A stretch of DNA of 64,000 nucleotides. It comes from Bacterioplanoides pacificum. GTDB taxonomy: Bacteria; Pseudomonadota; Gammaproteobacteria; Pseudomonadales; Oceanobacteraceae. Position numbers and translations under genes: made by a program. Every line of letters starts with the position of its first letter. The first letter of the stretch is position 1. This document shows, piece by piece, positions 33,224 to 42,660 of the stretch. Location of the stretch: the NCBI RefSeq assembly GCF_042648445.1, contig NZ_JBHRYB010000013.1, positions 540,068-604,067 on the forward strand, in the 5' to 3' direction. Below the pieces are notes generated by a model, which saw only the letters and a program-made list of their open reading frames with translations, made no database searches and was not told where the DNA came from.

Positions 33224-34425
33224 GCCTGCTCCTCCACCTGACGATCCAGGGCATCCAGCAACAGGGTTTTGCTGACGACACCAAGAAATTTATGCTGACT
33301 GTCGACCACCGGCGGAGAGCAAGGAGAATGAGCTACCTGGCTGATAATATCGCCAATCTGAGCATCCTCTGCGATCACCTCAATCTCCGCTAATATCGCC
33401 TCTTCAATCCGTTTACCCTGCTGTTGTGCCTGCTTCAGCGAATCCACCGAAACCGTGCCAACAAAGCGGTTATCCGGCTCGACGACATAGCCAAACTCGC
33501 GATCATTGTCACGCAACAGCTGCAAACCGGCACTGACACCGGTATCAGACGTGCGCTTAATCAGCGTGGTTTGCATTTTGCGGGCGATATCCCGGGCACT
33601 GAGTACCGATGACACGTCTACGCCGCGGAAAAACGAACGTACATAATCGTTCGCCGGGTTGTTAATAATGTCGTCCGGCGTACCAACCTGCACCACTTCA
33701 CCACCCTGCATAATAGCGATGCGGTCACCGATTCTGACCGCTTCATCCAGATCATGAGAAATAAACACAATGGTGCGCTTATCTTCCTGTTGTAAGCGTA
33801 ATAACTCATCCTGCATCTCGGTGCGGATCAGCGGATCCAGCGCACTGAAAGCCTCATCCATCAGCAGGACTTCCGGGTTAATACACAAAGCCCGGGCCAG
33901 TCCCACCCGCTGCTGCATACCACCGGACAACTCAGCCGGGTAACTGTCGCCATACGGCCCCAGGCCCACCCGCTGCAGCGCCTGATCAGCCCGCTGCTGC
34001 ATCTCCGCAACAGCCACTTCTCCGGCCAGCTCCAGACCAAACGCCACATTCTGGCGCACACTCATATGTGGCATCAGAGCAAACGACTGAAACACCATCG
34101 ACATCTGGTGCAGACGCATCTGACGTAAGGTTTCATCATCCATCCGGGCAATGTCCTGGTCCCCCAGCAACACCTTACCCGCAGTGGGTTCAATCAGACG
34201 GTTAAGCATGCGAACCATGGTCGATTTGCCGGAGCCGGACAGCCCCATAATGACGAATATTTCACCCTCGTAGATATCGAAGGAGGCATCACGCACACCA
34301 ACGGTTTGCCCGGTAGCGGCGAATATCTGATCTTTATCCTGGCCCTGTTGCAGCAAAGCCATGGCTTTATGGGGCTGTTCACCGAATATTTTATAAACGT
34401 TCTGTACCGACAGTTTTACCTGCAT
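33220..34425 (-). CDS. proV: Glycine betaine/proline ABC transporter ATP-binding protein
   Basis: The ATPase of the betaine importer, 401 residues. Walker A is MGLSGSGKST, the signature is LSGGMQQRVGLARAL, Walker B is VLLMDEAFSALDP. The C-terminal tandem CBS domains (about 275-401) are the known sensors of ionic strength in this family. It is first of proV-proW-proX. A TTGACA hexamer lies about 60 bp upstream on the minus strand, but no convincing -10 follows it. Confidence 0.96.
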   Translation of the reverse strand: MQVKLSVQNVYKIFGEQPHKAMALLQQGQDKDQIFAATGQTVGVRDASFDIYEGEIFVIMGLSGSGKSTMVRMLNRLIEPTAGKVLLGDQDIARMDDETLRQMRLHQMSMVFQSFALMPHMSVRQNVAFGLELAGEVAVAEMQQRADQALQRVGLGPYGDSYPAELSGGMQQRVGLARALCINPEVLLMDEAFSALDPLIRTEMQDELLRLQQEDKRTIVFISHDLDEAVRIGDRIAIMQGGEVVQVGTPDDIINNPANDYVRSFFRGVDVSSVLSARDIARKMQTTLIKRTSDTGVSAGLQLLRDNDREFGYVVEPDNRFVGTVSVDSLKQAQQQGKRIEEAILAEIEVIAEDAQIGDIISQVAHSPCSPPVVDSQHKFLGVVSKTLLLDALDRQVEEQA

Positions 34426-34641
34426 CTTGCCCTCTCGGGTTCTGGTTTAGCGGCCCGCTCAGCGCACTGAATCAGTCGCTGGCCTTGTCAATAGTATTTC
34501 GTACTCTAACATTTACACCTCTATTTAACTACTCGGCCAGATTTCGCCAACCGACTTAGCGGCCAATCAGAATCCGCCGGAACCCTTCAGCAAACCCAAC
34601 TCCTGCCCTATCATGAGGAAAATTGCCGGAGAATCATCCTA

Positions 34642-35340
34642 ATGGAAAGCTATCAACAACTTTATCAGCGGGTAGTGGAGCGTAAAGGTGGCGAACAGGT
34701 CGTGGAAGGCTTGCTCAGCAAACCATTGAACACCAAACAGTTAAAGCGCGTCAGTGCGGATCAATGGTTAGAAGAATTTACCCGCAAAATATTTCAGAGC
34801 GGTTTTTACTGGCAGGTGATCGATAATAAATGGCCGGGATTCCGTGAGGTATTCTGGGATTTTAACGTCGCCAGATTATTACAGATGCCGGCGGAGATGC
34901 TGGAACAAAAAGCCACGGATGAACGCATTGTGCGCAACTTTAATAAGGTAAAAACCATCCCGCTGAATGCCGCCATGATTCATTTCCACCAGCAGGATCA
35001 CGGCCAGGGTTTCAGCGATTTTATCGCAGACCACCCGCCAGAACGGATCATTGAGTTATGGGCTCACCTGAAAAAACACGGCGCCCGGCTGGGGGGTAAT
35101 ACCGGTGTGTATGCGTTGCGGATGCTGGGTAAAGACACCTTTATCCTGTCACGCGATGTGGAAGCCCACCTGCGTGGTCATGGCATCATAGACACAGGTA
35201 TCCAGAGCCAGAAAGCTCAGCGTGATGCGCAGAATTTTTTTAACGACCTGCAACAGCAGAGCGGCCGCTCGTTACAGGAACTGAGCCAGCTGGTTGCCTT
35301 CAGTGCTGGCGACAATCACGCCGGACTGGATGTAAAATAG
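34642..35340 (+). CDS. DNA-3-methyladenine glycosylase I-like protein (Tag family)
   Basis: 232 residues with Tag-like features: WLEEFTRKIFQSGFYWQVIDNKWPGFREVF resembles the region where Tag recognises methyladenine, and GARLGGNTGVYALRMLGKD resembles a helix-hairpin-helix DNA-binding part. The N- and C-terminal zinc-binding Cys/His residues of E. coli Tag are not seen, so this is the zinc-less branch. It would excise alkylated adenine from DNA. It is followed by nth, consistent with base-excision repair. Confidence 0.7.
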   Translation: MESYQQLYQRVVERKGGEQVVEGLLSKPLNTKQLKRVSADQWLEEFTRKIFQSGFYWQVIDNKWPGFREVFWDFNVARLLQMPAEMLEQKATDERIVRNFNKVKTIPLNAAMIHFHQQDHGQGFSDFIADHPPERIIELWAHLKKHGARLGGNTGVYALRMLGKDTFILSRDVEAHLRGHGIIDTGIQSQKAQRDAQNFFNDLQQQSGRSLQELSQLVAFSAGDNHAGLDVK

Positions 35341-35367
35341 CTCCCACGACCATAACCACTGATTGCC

Positions 35368-36003
35368 ATGAACAAACAAAAACGAACGGAAATATTTACC
35401 CGCTTACGGGCCGAAAATCCCAATCCGGAAACTGAACTGGAATATAACAGTCCGTTTGAGTTATTACTGGCGGTTGCCTTATCCGCCCAGGCAACGGATG
35501 TCAGCGTTAACAAAGCGACCCGTAAGCTGTTCCCGGTAGCCAACACACCACAGGCCATTCTGCAGCTCGGCGAAGACGGACTGAAGGACTATATAAAAAC
35601 CATCGGCCTGTTTAACAGCAAAGCGAAAAACGCCATTAAAATGTGTCAGATGCTGGTTGAACTGCACGACGGCGAGGTACCGCAGCAGCGAAAACTGCTG
35701 GAAGCCTTACCCGGCGTGGGCCGTAAAACGGCTAATGTGGTGTTGAACACCGCCTTTAAACAACCGGTAATGGCTGTCGACACACATATTTTCCGCGTGT
35801 CTAATCGCACGAAAATTGCCCCCGGTAAAAATGTCGACGAAGTGGAAGATAAACTGATGCGCTTCGTGCCGAAAGAATTTCTGATGGATGCCCACCACTG
35901 GTTAATCCTGCACGGCCGTTATACCTGTGTCGCGCGCAAACCCAAATGTGGTTCATGCATCATTGAAGATCTGTGTGAATTTAAAGACAAAACTGAAGTC
36001 TGA
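35368..36003 (+). CDS. nth: Endonuclease III (DNA glycosylase/AP lyase)
   Basis: It removes oxidised pyrimidines and nicks abasic sites. The 211 residues match E. coli Nth. The helix-hairpin-helix LPGVGRKTANVVLN holds catalytic Lys120, VDTHIFRV holds Asp138, and the [4Fe-4S] cluster loop is C-x6-C-x2-C-x5-C (CVARKPKCGSCIIEDLC). Confidence 0.97.
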   Translation: MNKQKRTEIFTRLRAENPNPETELEYNSPFELLLAVALSAQATDVSVNKATRKLFPVANTPQAILQLGEDGLKDYIKTIGLFNSKAKNAIKMCQMLVELHDGEVPQQRKLLEALPGVGRKTANVVLNTAFKQPVMAVDTHIFRVSNRTKIAPGKNVDEVEDKLMRFVPKEFLMDAHHWLILHGRYTCVARKPKCGSCIIEDLCEFKDKTEV

Positions 36004-36035
36004 AACACGACAAAACAGAAATCAGGAGACCAGCG

Positions 36036-36440
36036 ATGAGAATCTTACATACCATGCTGCGGGTAACCAACCTGCAAACGTCCATCGACTTTTATACCCG
36101 GGTGATGGGCATGCAGCTGATTCGCCAGCACGATAACGACGAATACCAATATACCCTGGCTTTTGTCGGCTACGGCGATGAAAGTGACGGCGCAGTGCTG
36201 GAACTGACCTACAACTGGGGCACCGACCAATACGATTTAGGCAACGCTTATGGTCATATCGCCATCGAAGTTGATAACGCGGCGGCAACCTGTGATGCCA
36301 TCCGCCATAACGGCGGTAAAGTCAGCCGTGAAGCAGGGCCGGTCAAGGGTGGTAAAACCGTGATTGCTTTTGTGGAAGATCCGGATGGTTATAAAATCGA
36401 ACTGATCGAAAAGAAAAATACCCTCGACAGCGAACTCTGA
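36036..36440 (+). CDS. gloA: Lactoylglutathione lyase (glyoxalase I)
   Basis: It turns the methylglyoxal-glutathione hemithioacetal into S-lactoylglutathione. At 134 residues it is the short bacterial Ni/Co-type. Metal ligands are visible as His5 (RILHTML), the Glu in VLELTYNWG, the His in YGHIAIEVD and the Glu in YKIELIEKK. ATCAGGAGACC precedes the ATG. It is 32 bases after nth, likely same transcript. Confidence 0.96.
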   Translation: MRILHTMLRVTNLQTSIDFYTRVMGMQLIRQHDNDEYQYTLAFVGYGDESDGAVLELTYNWGTDQYDLGNAYGHIAIEVDNAAATCDAIRHNGGKVSREAGPVKGGKTVIAFVEDPDGYKIELIEKKNTLDSEL

Positions 36441-36446
36441 AACAAC

Positions 36447-36481
36447 ACCACCGACCAACCCAGGCCGGGCTGATCGGTGGT
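36447..36481. terminator. Hairpin between gloA and the convergent flavoprotein gene
   Basis: ACCACCGA (36447-36454) pairs with TCGGTGGT (36474-36481); the loop holds a smaller GC stem. T-runs are poor on either side, so its strength as a terminator is uncertain. Confidence 0.55.
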
Positions 36482-36490
36482 ATTGATCTG

Positions 36491-37702
36491 TCACACATGT
36501 TCAGCGGCCGCAACGGCACTGGCCCAGGCCCACTGGAAATTAAAGCCCCCCAGATGGCCGGTCACATCCAGCACTTCGCCAATAAAATACAAACCGGGAT
36601 GAGACTGGCATTCCATGGTTTTCGATGAAATCTGATCGGTATTAACGCCTCCCAGAGCCACCTCGGCGGTGCGGTAACCTTCGGTGCCAGACGGTTTAAT
36701 ACGCCACTGATGTAAGCCGGCGGCGATGGCATCCATCTCTTCGCCGGTTAATTGCGCCAGTGTTCGGCTACTCAGAGGCTGATCCGCGGACGAATCATTA
36801 GCCTGCAACCAGAGTTCAGCAAATTTCTGGGTAAAATGTTCTGCCAGCCAGTTTTTAAGGCTGACTTTTGGCCGCTGGTGTTGTTGCTCTCGCAATAACC
36901 CCGCCAGCGCCTGACCAGGTAATAAATCGATTTCAATGTCATCCCCCTGCTGCCAGTAGGATGAAATCTGCAGAATCGCCGGGCCACTTAAACCACGGTG
37001 AGTAAATAACAAATCGTCATGGAAGCTCTGGCCGTTACAGCTGACCGATACCGCCAGCGAACTGCCGGATAAGGCCTCACACAAGGCTTTATGCTGATCG
37101 GTAATGACAAAAGGCACCAGACCGGCACGGGTTGGGTACACCTGTAGACCAAACTGCCGGGCGACATCGTAACCCCAGCCGGTTGCCCCTAAGGTCGGAA
37201 TGGATGGCCCGCCGGTGGCAATCACCAGTGACTGACAGGCGATTTTTCCACTGCTGGTCGACAACTGATAGCGGTACTCCGCATCAGCACAGGATTCTAT
37301 CTGATCAACCGAGGTTTTCAGCTGAACCCGGGCACCGCCCTGCTGACACTCATCCAGCAACATATTGAGAATATCGCTGGCTTTGTTATCGCAGAATAAC
37401 TGACCGTCTTTTTTCTCGTGGTAAGGAATACCGTGTTTATCAACCAGCGCAATAAAATCCCACTGGCTGTAGCGACTGAGTGCCGACTTACAGAAATGTG
37501 GGTTATGCGATAAATAACGTTCCGGTTCGACGTAATAATTGGTGAAGTTACAACGCCCGCCACCCGACATCAGAATTTTTTTGCCGGCCTTGTTGGCATG
37601 ATCGAGAACCAGCACCTGACGGCCACGCTGACTGGCCTGAGCAGCACACATCAGTCCTGCGGCGCCGGCACCAATAATCACAACTTCGTATTTCTGCAGC
37701 AT
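36491..37702 (-). CDS. NAD(P)/FAD-dependent oxidoreductase, HI0933/BaiN-like family
   Basis: 403 residues. The N-terminal FAD-binding motif is VVIIGAGAAGLMCAAQA, followed by the family signature GKKILMSGGGRCNFTN. The C-terminal end has LYFIGEVLDVTGHLGGFNFQ, where the flavin contacts the second conserved loop. The physiological substrate of most members is not known, so no gene name is given. Confidence 0.9.
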   Translation of the reverse strand: MLQKYEVVIIGAGAAGLMCAAQASQRGRQVLVLDHANKAGKKILMSGGGRCNFTNYYVEPERYLSHNPHFCKSALSRYSQWDFIALVDKHGIPYHEKKDGQLFCDNKASDILNMLLDECQQGGARVQLKTSVDQIESCADAEYRYQLSTSSGKIACQSLVIATGGPSIPTLGATGWGYDVARQFGLQVYPTRAGLVPFVITDQHKALCEALSGSSLAVSVSCNGQSFHDDLLFTHRGLSGPAILQISSYWQQGDDIEIDLLPGQALAGLLREQQHQRPKVSLKNWLAEHFTQKFAELWLQANDSSADQPLSSRTLAQLTGEEMDAIAAGLHQWRIKPSGTEGYRTAEVALGGVNTDQISSKTMECQSHPGLYFIGEVLDVTGHLGGFNFQWAWASAVAAAEHV

Positions 37703-37817
37703 TTGGCGGTTACACTCAGGCTGGTTAACATTTGTCCGGCGGGCGCTATGGCGACCCGGAGCCGGGCTGGTATTATGCCACAGAAGAGTTGCTCATCGTT
37801 TTATAAGAGACCTGACT

Positions 37818-38621
37818 ATGGAGTTGTTTGATCGCCAGGGATTACTGGATGCTACCAAACTGAGTCCGCGTAAGCTGGATATGCTGCTGTACCTGTTAAA
37901 AGGCCCGAAACTGAACCGCATTTATAATCAGCTGACGGAAAAACAGGGCATCGACATGATTGAGGAGGCACTGGCGTTTCTGCAAATCCACCTCGATTAT
38001 GATGTTGCCGCACTGGATCGGGCAATTCCTCAACAGGGTGCCTTTGTGACGGTGTCCAATCACCCGTTTGGTTTTCTCGATGGCATTGTGCTGTTATTGA
38101 TTGTTGGCCGCAAGCGCCCGGAATTCCGCGCGATCGCCAATTTTTTGCTGAGTTATTTTGCCCCGATCTCAGACCTGTTTATTACCGTTAACCCGTTTGA
38201 AAAGTCAGGCCCCAAAGGGATGGGCGGAATGCGTAAATCACTGGCGCAACTGGAACAGGGACTCGGGCTGGGTATTTTTCCCGCCGGTGAAGTGTCGACC
38301 TGGTATCAGGGACAAAGCGGCGTGCAGGATTGCGAATGGTCGTTATCGAGTATGCGGCTGATCGAAAAGGCACAGGTACCGGTGATCCCGGTTTATTTCC
38401 ACGGCCATAACAGCCGCAGTTTTCATCTGCTGGGCAAAGTGCATCCGGCGTTACGGACGTTACGTATTCCGGCTGAGTTTCTGAAAAAGCAGAACTCCAC
38501 TATCCGGCTGGGGATCGGCGAACGTATTGAATTTGACACCCTGCAACAACTGGGCGGGCCGCAAGCGATGCGCGAGTTCCTGCGCGACAGAGTTTACAGC
38601 CAGCGGGACAGTTTCCGTTAA
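37818..38621 (+). CDS. Lysophospholipid acyltransferase family protein (PlsC-type)
   Basis: 267 residues. The acyltransferase motif is SNHPFGFLDGI (His-x5-Asp, as in the hemolysin/OlsA-like branch, in place of His-x4-Asp), followed by FPAGEVSTW and IPVYFHGHNSRSFHLLG. It likely acylates a lysolipid at the inner membrane face; whether phosphatidate or ornithine lipid is not clear. It converges on rnhB. Confidence 0.85.
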   Translation: MELFDRQGLLDATKLSPRKLDMLLYLLKGPKLNRIYNQLTEKQGIDMIEEALAFLQIHLDYDVAALDRAIPQQGAFVTVSNHPFGFLDGIVLLLIVGRKRPEFRAIANFLLSYFAPISDLFITVNPFEKSGPKGMGGMRKSLAQLEQGLGLGIFPAGEVSTWYQGQSGVQDCEWSLSSMRLIEKAQVPVIPVYFHGHNSRSFHLLGKVHPALRTLRIPAEFLKKQNSTIRLGIGERIEFDTLQQLGGPQAMREFLRDRVYSQRDSFR

Positions 38622-38630
38622 TCGCTCAGC

Positions 38631-39242
38631 CTAACCGAGCAATTTTTTTACCGGCGCATAAGAGCGCCGGTGAATGTCACACGGGCCAAATTCTGCCAGT
38701 GCTTCCAGGTGGGCTTTGGTTCCATAGCCTTTATGTTTAGCGAAGCCGTATTGTGGATATAATTCATCCAGCTTAATCATTTCCCGGTCACGCTGTACCT
38801 TGGCCAATACCGACGCTGCCGAAATACTGGCGACTAAGGCATCACCTTTAATGATGGCAGTCGCCGCCATGTCTAACTCGGGTAATTTATTACCATCAAT
38901 CAGAGCATGCTCACAGCGTTCCTGTAATCCGGCAACGGCGCGGCTCATCGCTAACATACGGGCATTGAGAATATTCAGCGTGTCGATCTCTTCGACCGTT
39001 GCCCGGGCAATACAATAGTCGATGGCTTTTTCGCGGATTTCATCGAATAGCCGTTCGCGTTTCTTTTCTGTCAGCTTTTTTGAATCGTTCAGCTCAGCAA
39101 TCGGCTGCTGCGGATCGAGAATGACCGCCGCAGCAACGACATCGCCACATAAGGGCCCGGCGCCGGCTTCATCAACACCACAATATAACAGCTGTTGTTG
39201 CCGCAGCTGTTGCTCAATTTCAGTTTTGATGTTGACGCTCAT
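38631..39242 (-). CDS. rnhB: Ribonuclease HII
   Basis: It cleaves RNA in RNA/DNA hybrids, including single embedded ribonucleotides. Signature GVDEAGAGPLCGDVVAAAV carries the first Asp-Glu pair (DEAG), with further acidic residues in ALIDGNKLP. At 203 residues it is normal. The start overlaps the lpxB stop (ATGA), and it ends the long envelope cluster here; dnaE, which follows rnhB in E. coli, is replaced by a convergent acyltransferase. Confidence 0.96.
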   Translation of the reverse strand: MSVNIKTEIEQQLRQQQLLYCGVDEAGAGPLCGDVVAAAVILDPQQPIAELNDSKKLTEKKRERLFDEIREKAIDYCIARATVEEIDTLNILNARMLAMSRAVAGLQERCEHALIDGNKLPELDMAATAIIKGDALVASISAASVLAKVQRDREMIKLDELYPQYGFAKHKGYGTKAHLEALAEFGPCDIHRRSYAPVKKLLG

Positions 39243-40372
39243 GAGTCGAGCAATTCGGCGATGGCCGCGGCAGCTTCTTCATCCGCATTGCGTTTCAGCT
39301 GACGGTGAATAAACAGGAAGGTTTCGTGTAGCTGGTGCATATCGTCACTGTCTTCCAGCCGGGCTAATAAGGCGTTTGCCATATTTTCCGGGCTGGCTTC
39401 ATGCTGGATAAATTCCGGCACCAGTTCCCGTCCGGCAAGTAAATTCGGCAGTGAAATATAGGGCTGGGTCACCAGCTTTTTCAGAATTTTATAGGTTAAC
39501 GGCGCCACGATATAGCTGACCACCATGGGCTTTTTCAGCAACATGGCTTCCAGTGTTGCGGTACCAGAGGCTAATAAAATGGTATCGGCCGCGGCCATAC
39601 AGGTTTGCGAACGACCCAGCACCACTTTAACCGGCAGGTTCTCCGGATAATGCGCCAGCATCTGCTCAATCTGATTACGCCGGTCAACACTGGCCGCAGG
39701 AATAATAAACTGCAGGTCGTGACGTTTCTGTAACATCAGGTCGGCGGTTTTTAAAAATACCGTCCCCAGACGCTCTACTTCGCTGCCACGACTGCCAGGC
39801 ATCAGACACACGACCTGGCGGTCGGTATCCAGCCCCAGCTCCTCACGAGGTTGCGTGGTCGGCGTTTCCAGTGCAATTTTATCCGCCAGATGATGGCCGA
39901 CAAATTTTACCGGCACATCGTGCTCTTCATAAAAGCGCGCTTCAAACGGAAACAGCGTCAGCATTAAATCCACCGATTTGGCGATTTTTAATACCCGTTT
40001 CTGGCGCCAGGCCCAGACCGACGGACTGACATAATGAGCCGTTTTGATACCCGATTGGCGTAACTTTTGTTCCAGCGTCAGATTAAAATCCGGCGCATCA
40101 ATACCAATAAACACATCCGGCGGGTTGGCACGCCAGCGCTTTATCAGATCACGCCGCACTTTTAACAGCTCGAACAAACGGCCAAGCACTTCCACCAGCC
40201 CCATGACCGACAAACGCTCCATCGGTACCAGGCTGTTAAAGCCATGCGCCATCATCAGCGGGCCACCGATACCTTCAAAGGTGGCATCGGGATAACGTTG
40301 TTTTAACTGCTGGATTAAACCGGCGCCGAGCATATCGCCCGAGGTTTCGCCGGCCACGATGGCTATACGCAT
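39239..40372 (-). CDS. lpxB: Lipid-A-disaccharide synthase
   Basis: LpxB joins lipid X and UDP-diacylglucosamine to the lipid A disaccharide at the inner membrane. The 377 residues start with VAGETSGDMLGAGLI and include YVSPSVWAWRQKRV, FEARFYEEHDVPVKFVGHHL and LASGTATLEAMLLKKPMVV, all diagnostic GT-B motifs of the family. It lies 10 bases after lpxA. Confidence 0.96.
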   Translation of the reverse strand: MRIAIVAGETSGDMLGAGLIQQLKQRYPDATFEGIGGPLMMAHGFNSLVPMERLSVMGLVEVLGRLFELLKVRRDLIKRWRANPPDVFIGIDAPDFNLTLEQKLRQSGIKTAHYVSPSVWAWRQKRVLKIAKSVDLMLTLFPFEARFYEEHDVPVKFVGHHLADKIALETPTTQPREELGLDTDRQVVCLMPGSRGSEVERLGTVFLKTADLMLQKRHDLQFIIPAASVDRRNQIEQMLAHYPENLPVKVVLGRSQTCMAAADTILLASGTATLEAMLLKKPMVVSYIVAPLTYKILKKLVTQPYISLPNLLAGRELVPEFIQHEASPENMANALLARLEDSDDMHQLHETFLFIHRQLKRNADEEAAAAIAELLDS

Positions 40373-40382
40373 AACTTCTCTT

Positions 40383-41153
40383 TTAACGGATAATACCGCG
40401 ATTACCGGCTTTTAAGCTGGCGACTAACACAGCGACAGCCTCATCTTCAGCAGCGACGGGCTCAAGCTGCACTAACGCTTCTTCCAGCGTCAGTCCCTGG
40501 CGGTACAGGGTTTTATAAGCCGCACGCAAACGGTTAATACTTGCCTTGGCAAAACCACGGCGCTTTAACCCTTCGATATTAATACCATGTGGCTGTACCG
40601 GATAACCCTGCGACATAACGTACGCCGGGATATCTTTCAGCACCACACTACCGGCACCACACATCGAATGCGCACCGATATGGCAGAACTGATGCACCTG
40701 AGTGGCACCCCCCAGAATGACATAATCGCCGATGTTTACATGGCCTGCGACGTTGGTGTCATTGGCAAGAATGCAATGGTCGCCAATAATCGCATCATGG
40801 GCAACATGTACGTTGACCATAAATAAATTATGATTACCCACCTGAGTGTGGCCGGCATCCTGCACCGTACCACGATGGAAAGTGCAGGCTTCGCGGATCA
40901 CATTGTTATCACCGATAGAAAGTGTGGTCGGTTCACCTGCGTATTTTTTGTCCTGACATTCTTCGCCGATGCTGGCGAACTGGAATATCTTATTATTTTT
41001 ACCAATTCTGGTCGGGCCACGCACAATAACGTGCGGGCCGATGACGGTTCCTTCGCCAATTTCAACGTCTGGTCCAATAATCGAAAAAGGACCCACTTCG
41101 ACGTCGTCCGCTAATCTGGCGGCCGGGTCTACGATGGCTCGTGGATCAATCAT
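40383..41153 (-). CDS. lpxA: UDP-N-acetylglucosamine acyltransferase
   Basis: LpxA adds the 3-hydroxyacyl chain to UDP-GlcNAc, the first step of lipid A. Start 41153 (256 residues) is set by GGAG upstream and the ATGA overlap with fabZ; the frame is open to 41198. Left-handed beta-helix hexapeptides fill the first two thirds (VEVGPFSIIGPDVEIGEGTV), with the catalytic-His segment NVHVAHDAIIGDHC. The C-terminal helical part is RRGFAKASINRLRAAY. Confidence 0.96.
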   Translation of the reverse strand: MIDPRAIVDPAARLADDVEVGPFSIIGPDVEIGEGTVIGPHVIVRGPTRIGKNNKIFQFASIGEECQDKKYAGEPTTLSIGDNNVIREACTFHRGTVQDAGHTQVGNHNLFMVNVHVAHDAIIGDHCILANDTNVAGHVNIGDYVILGGATQVHQFCHIGAHSMCGAGSVVLKDIPAYVMSQGYPVQPHGINIEGLKRRGFAKASINRLRAAYKTLYRQGLTLEEALVQLEPVAAEDEAVAVLVASLKAGNRGIIR

Positions 41154-41614
41154 GCATTCTCCAGTTGTCGTTCGGCACAGACAATGTCTGCCGAACACAC
41201 GACTTTGTCATCAACAAGAGCGCGGCAGGCAAATTTCCAGATACCGCGACGATGGCTGATATGACGGGACTCCAGAATCACCTGATCCCCCGGCACAATC
41301 GGCTGTTTGAAACGTACATTATCGGCACTGGCAAAATAGTACAGCGTATTGGCAGCCTGTTCATAACCCAGCATGGTCAGTCCCAGGATACCCGCTGACT
41401 GGGCCATGGCTTCTAATGTTAGGACACCGGGCATAATCGGGTGGCCCGGAAAGTGACCATTAAAAAACTCTTCGTTAATGGTTACGTTTTTTAAAGCGCA
41501 GATGGTTGCTCCATCCTCCGCTTCTAAATCAATTTCATTGACCCGATCAACTAACAGGAATGGGTAACGATGTGGCAAAAATTCCTGTATTTGTTGAATA
41601 GTATGCAGGGACAT
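41150..41614 (-). CDS. fabZ: 3-hydroxyacyl-[ACP] dehydratase
   Basis: FabZ dehydrates hydroxyacyl-ACP in fatty-acid elongation. The catalytic segment HRYPFLLVDRV and the second one GHFPGHPIMPGVLTLEAMAQ hold the His and Glu. Of two candidate starts, the ATG at 41614 is preferred to a TTG at 41617; it shares a base with the lpxD stop (TGATG) and has AAGGTGAAG upstream. Confidence 0.96.
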   Translation of the reverse strand: MSLHTIQQIQEFLPHRYPFLLVDRVNEIDLEAEDGATICALKNVTINEEFFNGHFPGHPIMPGVLTLEAMAQSAGILGLTMLGYEQAANTLYYFASADNVRFKQPIVPGDQVILESRHISHRRGIWKFACRALVDDKVVCSADIVCAERQLENA

Positions 41615-42636
41615 CAAACTTCACCTTTCTGGATTTTCTCTAACTGTTGCAGGCGTTTCGCCATGGAATCCAGTTGTCGGAAACGGGTCGCGCTGCGACG
41701 CCATTCATTCATCGGCATCTGTGCGGTTCCGGAGGCATAAGCGCCTTTTTCGCGGATCGATTTACTGATCAGCGTCATCGGCCCCACATGAACACCATCG
41801 CCAATATCGAGATGTCCGGCAAGCCCGGCACCTCCGGCAATGGTACAGTGCTTACCGACCCGGGTACTGCCGGCAATACCGGCACAACCTGCCATCGCAG
41901 TTCCCTGGCCAAGATGCACGTTGTGTGCAATCTGAACCAGGTTATCAATGATGACATCATCTTCGATCACCGTATCGTCCAGCGCACCACGATCAATCGT
42001 GGTATTTGCGCCAATTTCAACACGGTTGCCGATACGCACGCCGCCGAGCTGACAGATCTTCTGCCAACGGCCCTGATCCGGAGCGAAGCCAAAGCCATCA
42101 CCACCAATCACAACACCGGAGTGCACAATCACCTGCTCGCCCAACACCACATTGTGGTAAAAGGTTACATTCGGATTAATCTGACAACGATCACCAACAA
42201 TACAATGATCGCCAATCACAACGTTGGCACCGATTTCACAACCACTGCCGATCTGGCAATGTTCACCGATTACCGCACCCGCCGCGATACTAACATCCGC
42301 GCCAATCTCAGCGCTGTGCGCCACAACTGCCGCCGGGTGAATACCCGTTTTTGCCGCTGGCCGGTCGTTAAATAACTGACTGGCCTGAGCAAAACTCAGA
42401 TAAGGGTTAGCCGCCACCAGCGCACTGCCGGCAACCTGTTCGGCCAGATCCTGTGCCACAATAACCGCTGTCGCCTGGCTGTCAGCCAGTTGACTCTGGT
42501 AACTGGGATTGGCCAGAAAACTGACCTCTCCCGATTGTGCATCTTTCAGCGTATTCAGGCCGGTTACCAGCGCATCGGCATCACCGATCAGCGTCAGCTC
42601 CAGTGTTTTGGCTAACTCACCCAGAGTAATCTGCAT
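41614..42636 (-). CDS. lpxD: UDP-3-O-(3-hydroxyacyl)glucosamine N-acyltransferase
   Basis: LpxD adds the second hydroxyacyl chain in lipid A synthesis. The 340 residues have an N-terminal uridine-binding part (about 1-100), a long left-handed beta-helix of hexapeptides, and a C-terminal helix (about 310-340). Key stretches are YHNVVLGEQVIVHSGVVIGG, GDGFGFAPDQGRWQKICQLG and NLVQIAHNVHLGQGTAMAG, with the catalytic His. Confidence 0.97.
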   Translation of the reverse strand: MQITLGELAKTLELTLIGDADALVTGLNTLKDAQSGEVSFLANPSYQSQLADSQATAVIVAQDLAEQVAGSALVAANPYLSFAQASQLFNDRPAAKTGIHPAAVVAHSAEIGADVSIAAGAVIGEHCQIGSGCEIGANVVIGDHCIVGDRCQINPNVTFYHNVVLGEQVIVHSGVVIGGDGFGFAPDQGRWQKICQLGGVRIGNRVEIGANTTIDRGALDDTVIEDDVIIDNLVQIAHNVHLGQGTAMAGCAGIAGSTRVGKHCTIAGGAGLAGHLDIGDGVHVGPMTLISKSIREKGAYASGTAQMPMNEWRRSATRFRQLDSMAKRLQQLEKIQKGEV

Positions 42637-42660
42637 AAAAGTCGGATCCGTATCGTGTAA

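Noticed and set aside
41647..42375. 242-codon open frame opposite lpxD
   Set aside because: A shadow of the hexapeptide-repeat coding sequence; Thr/Asn-rich and without family features.
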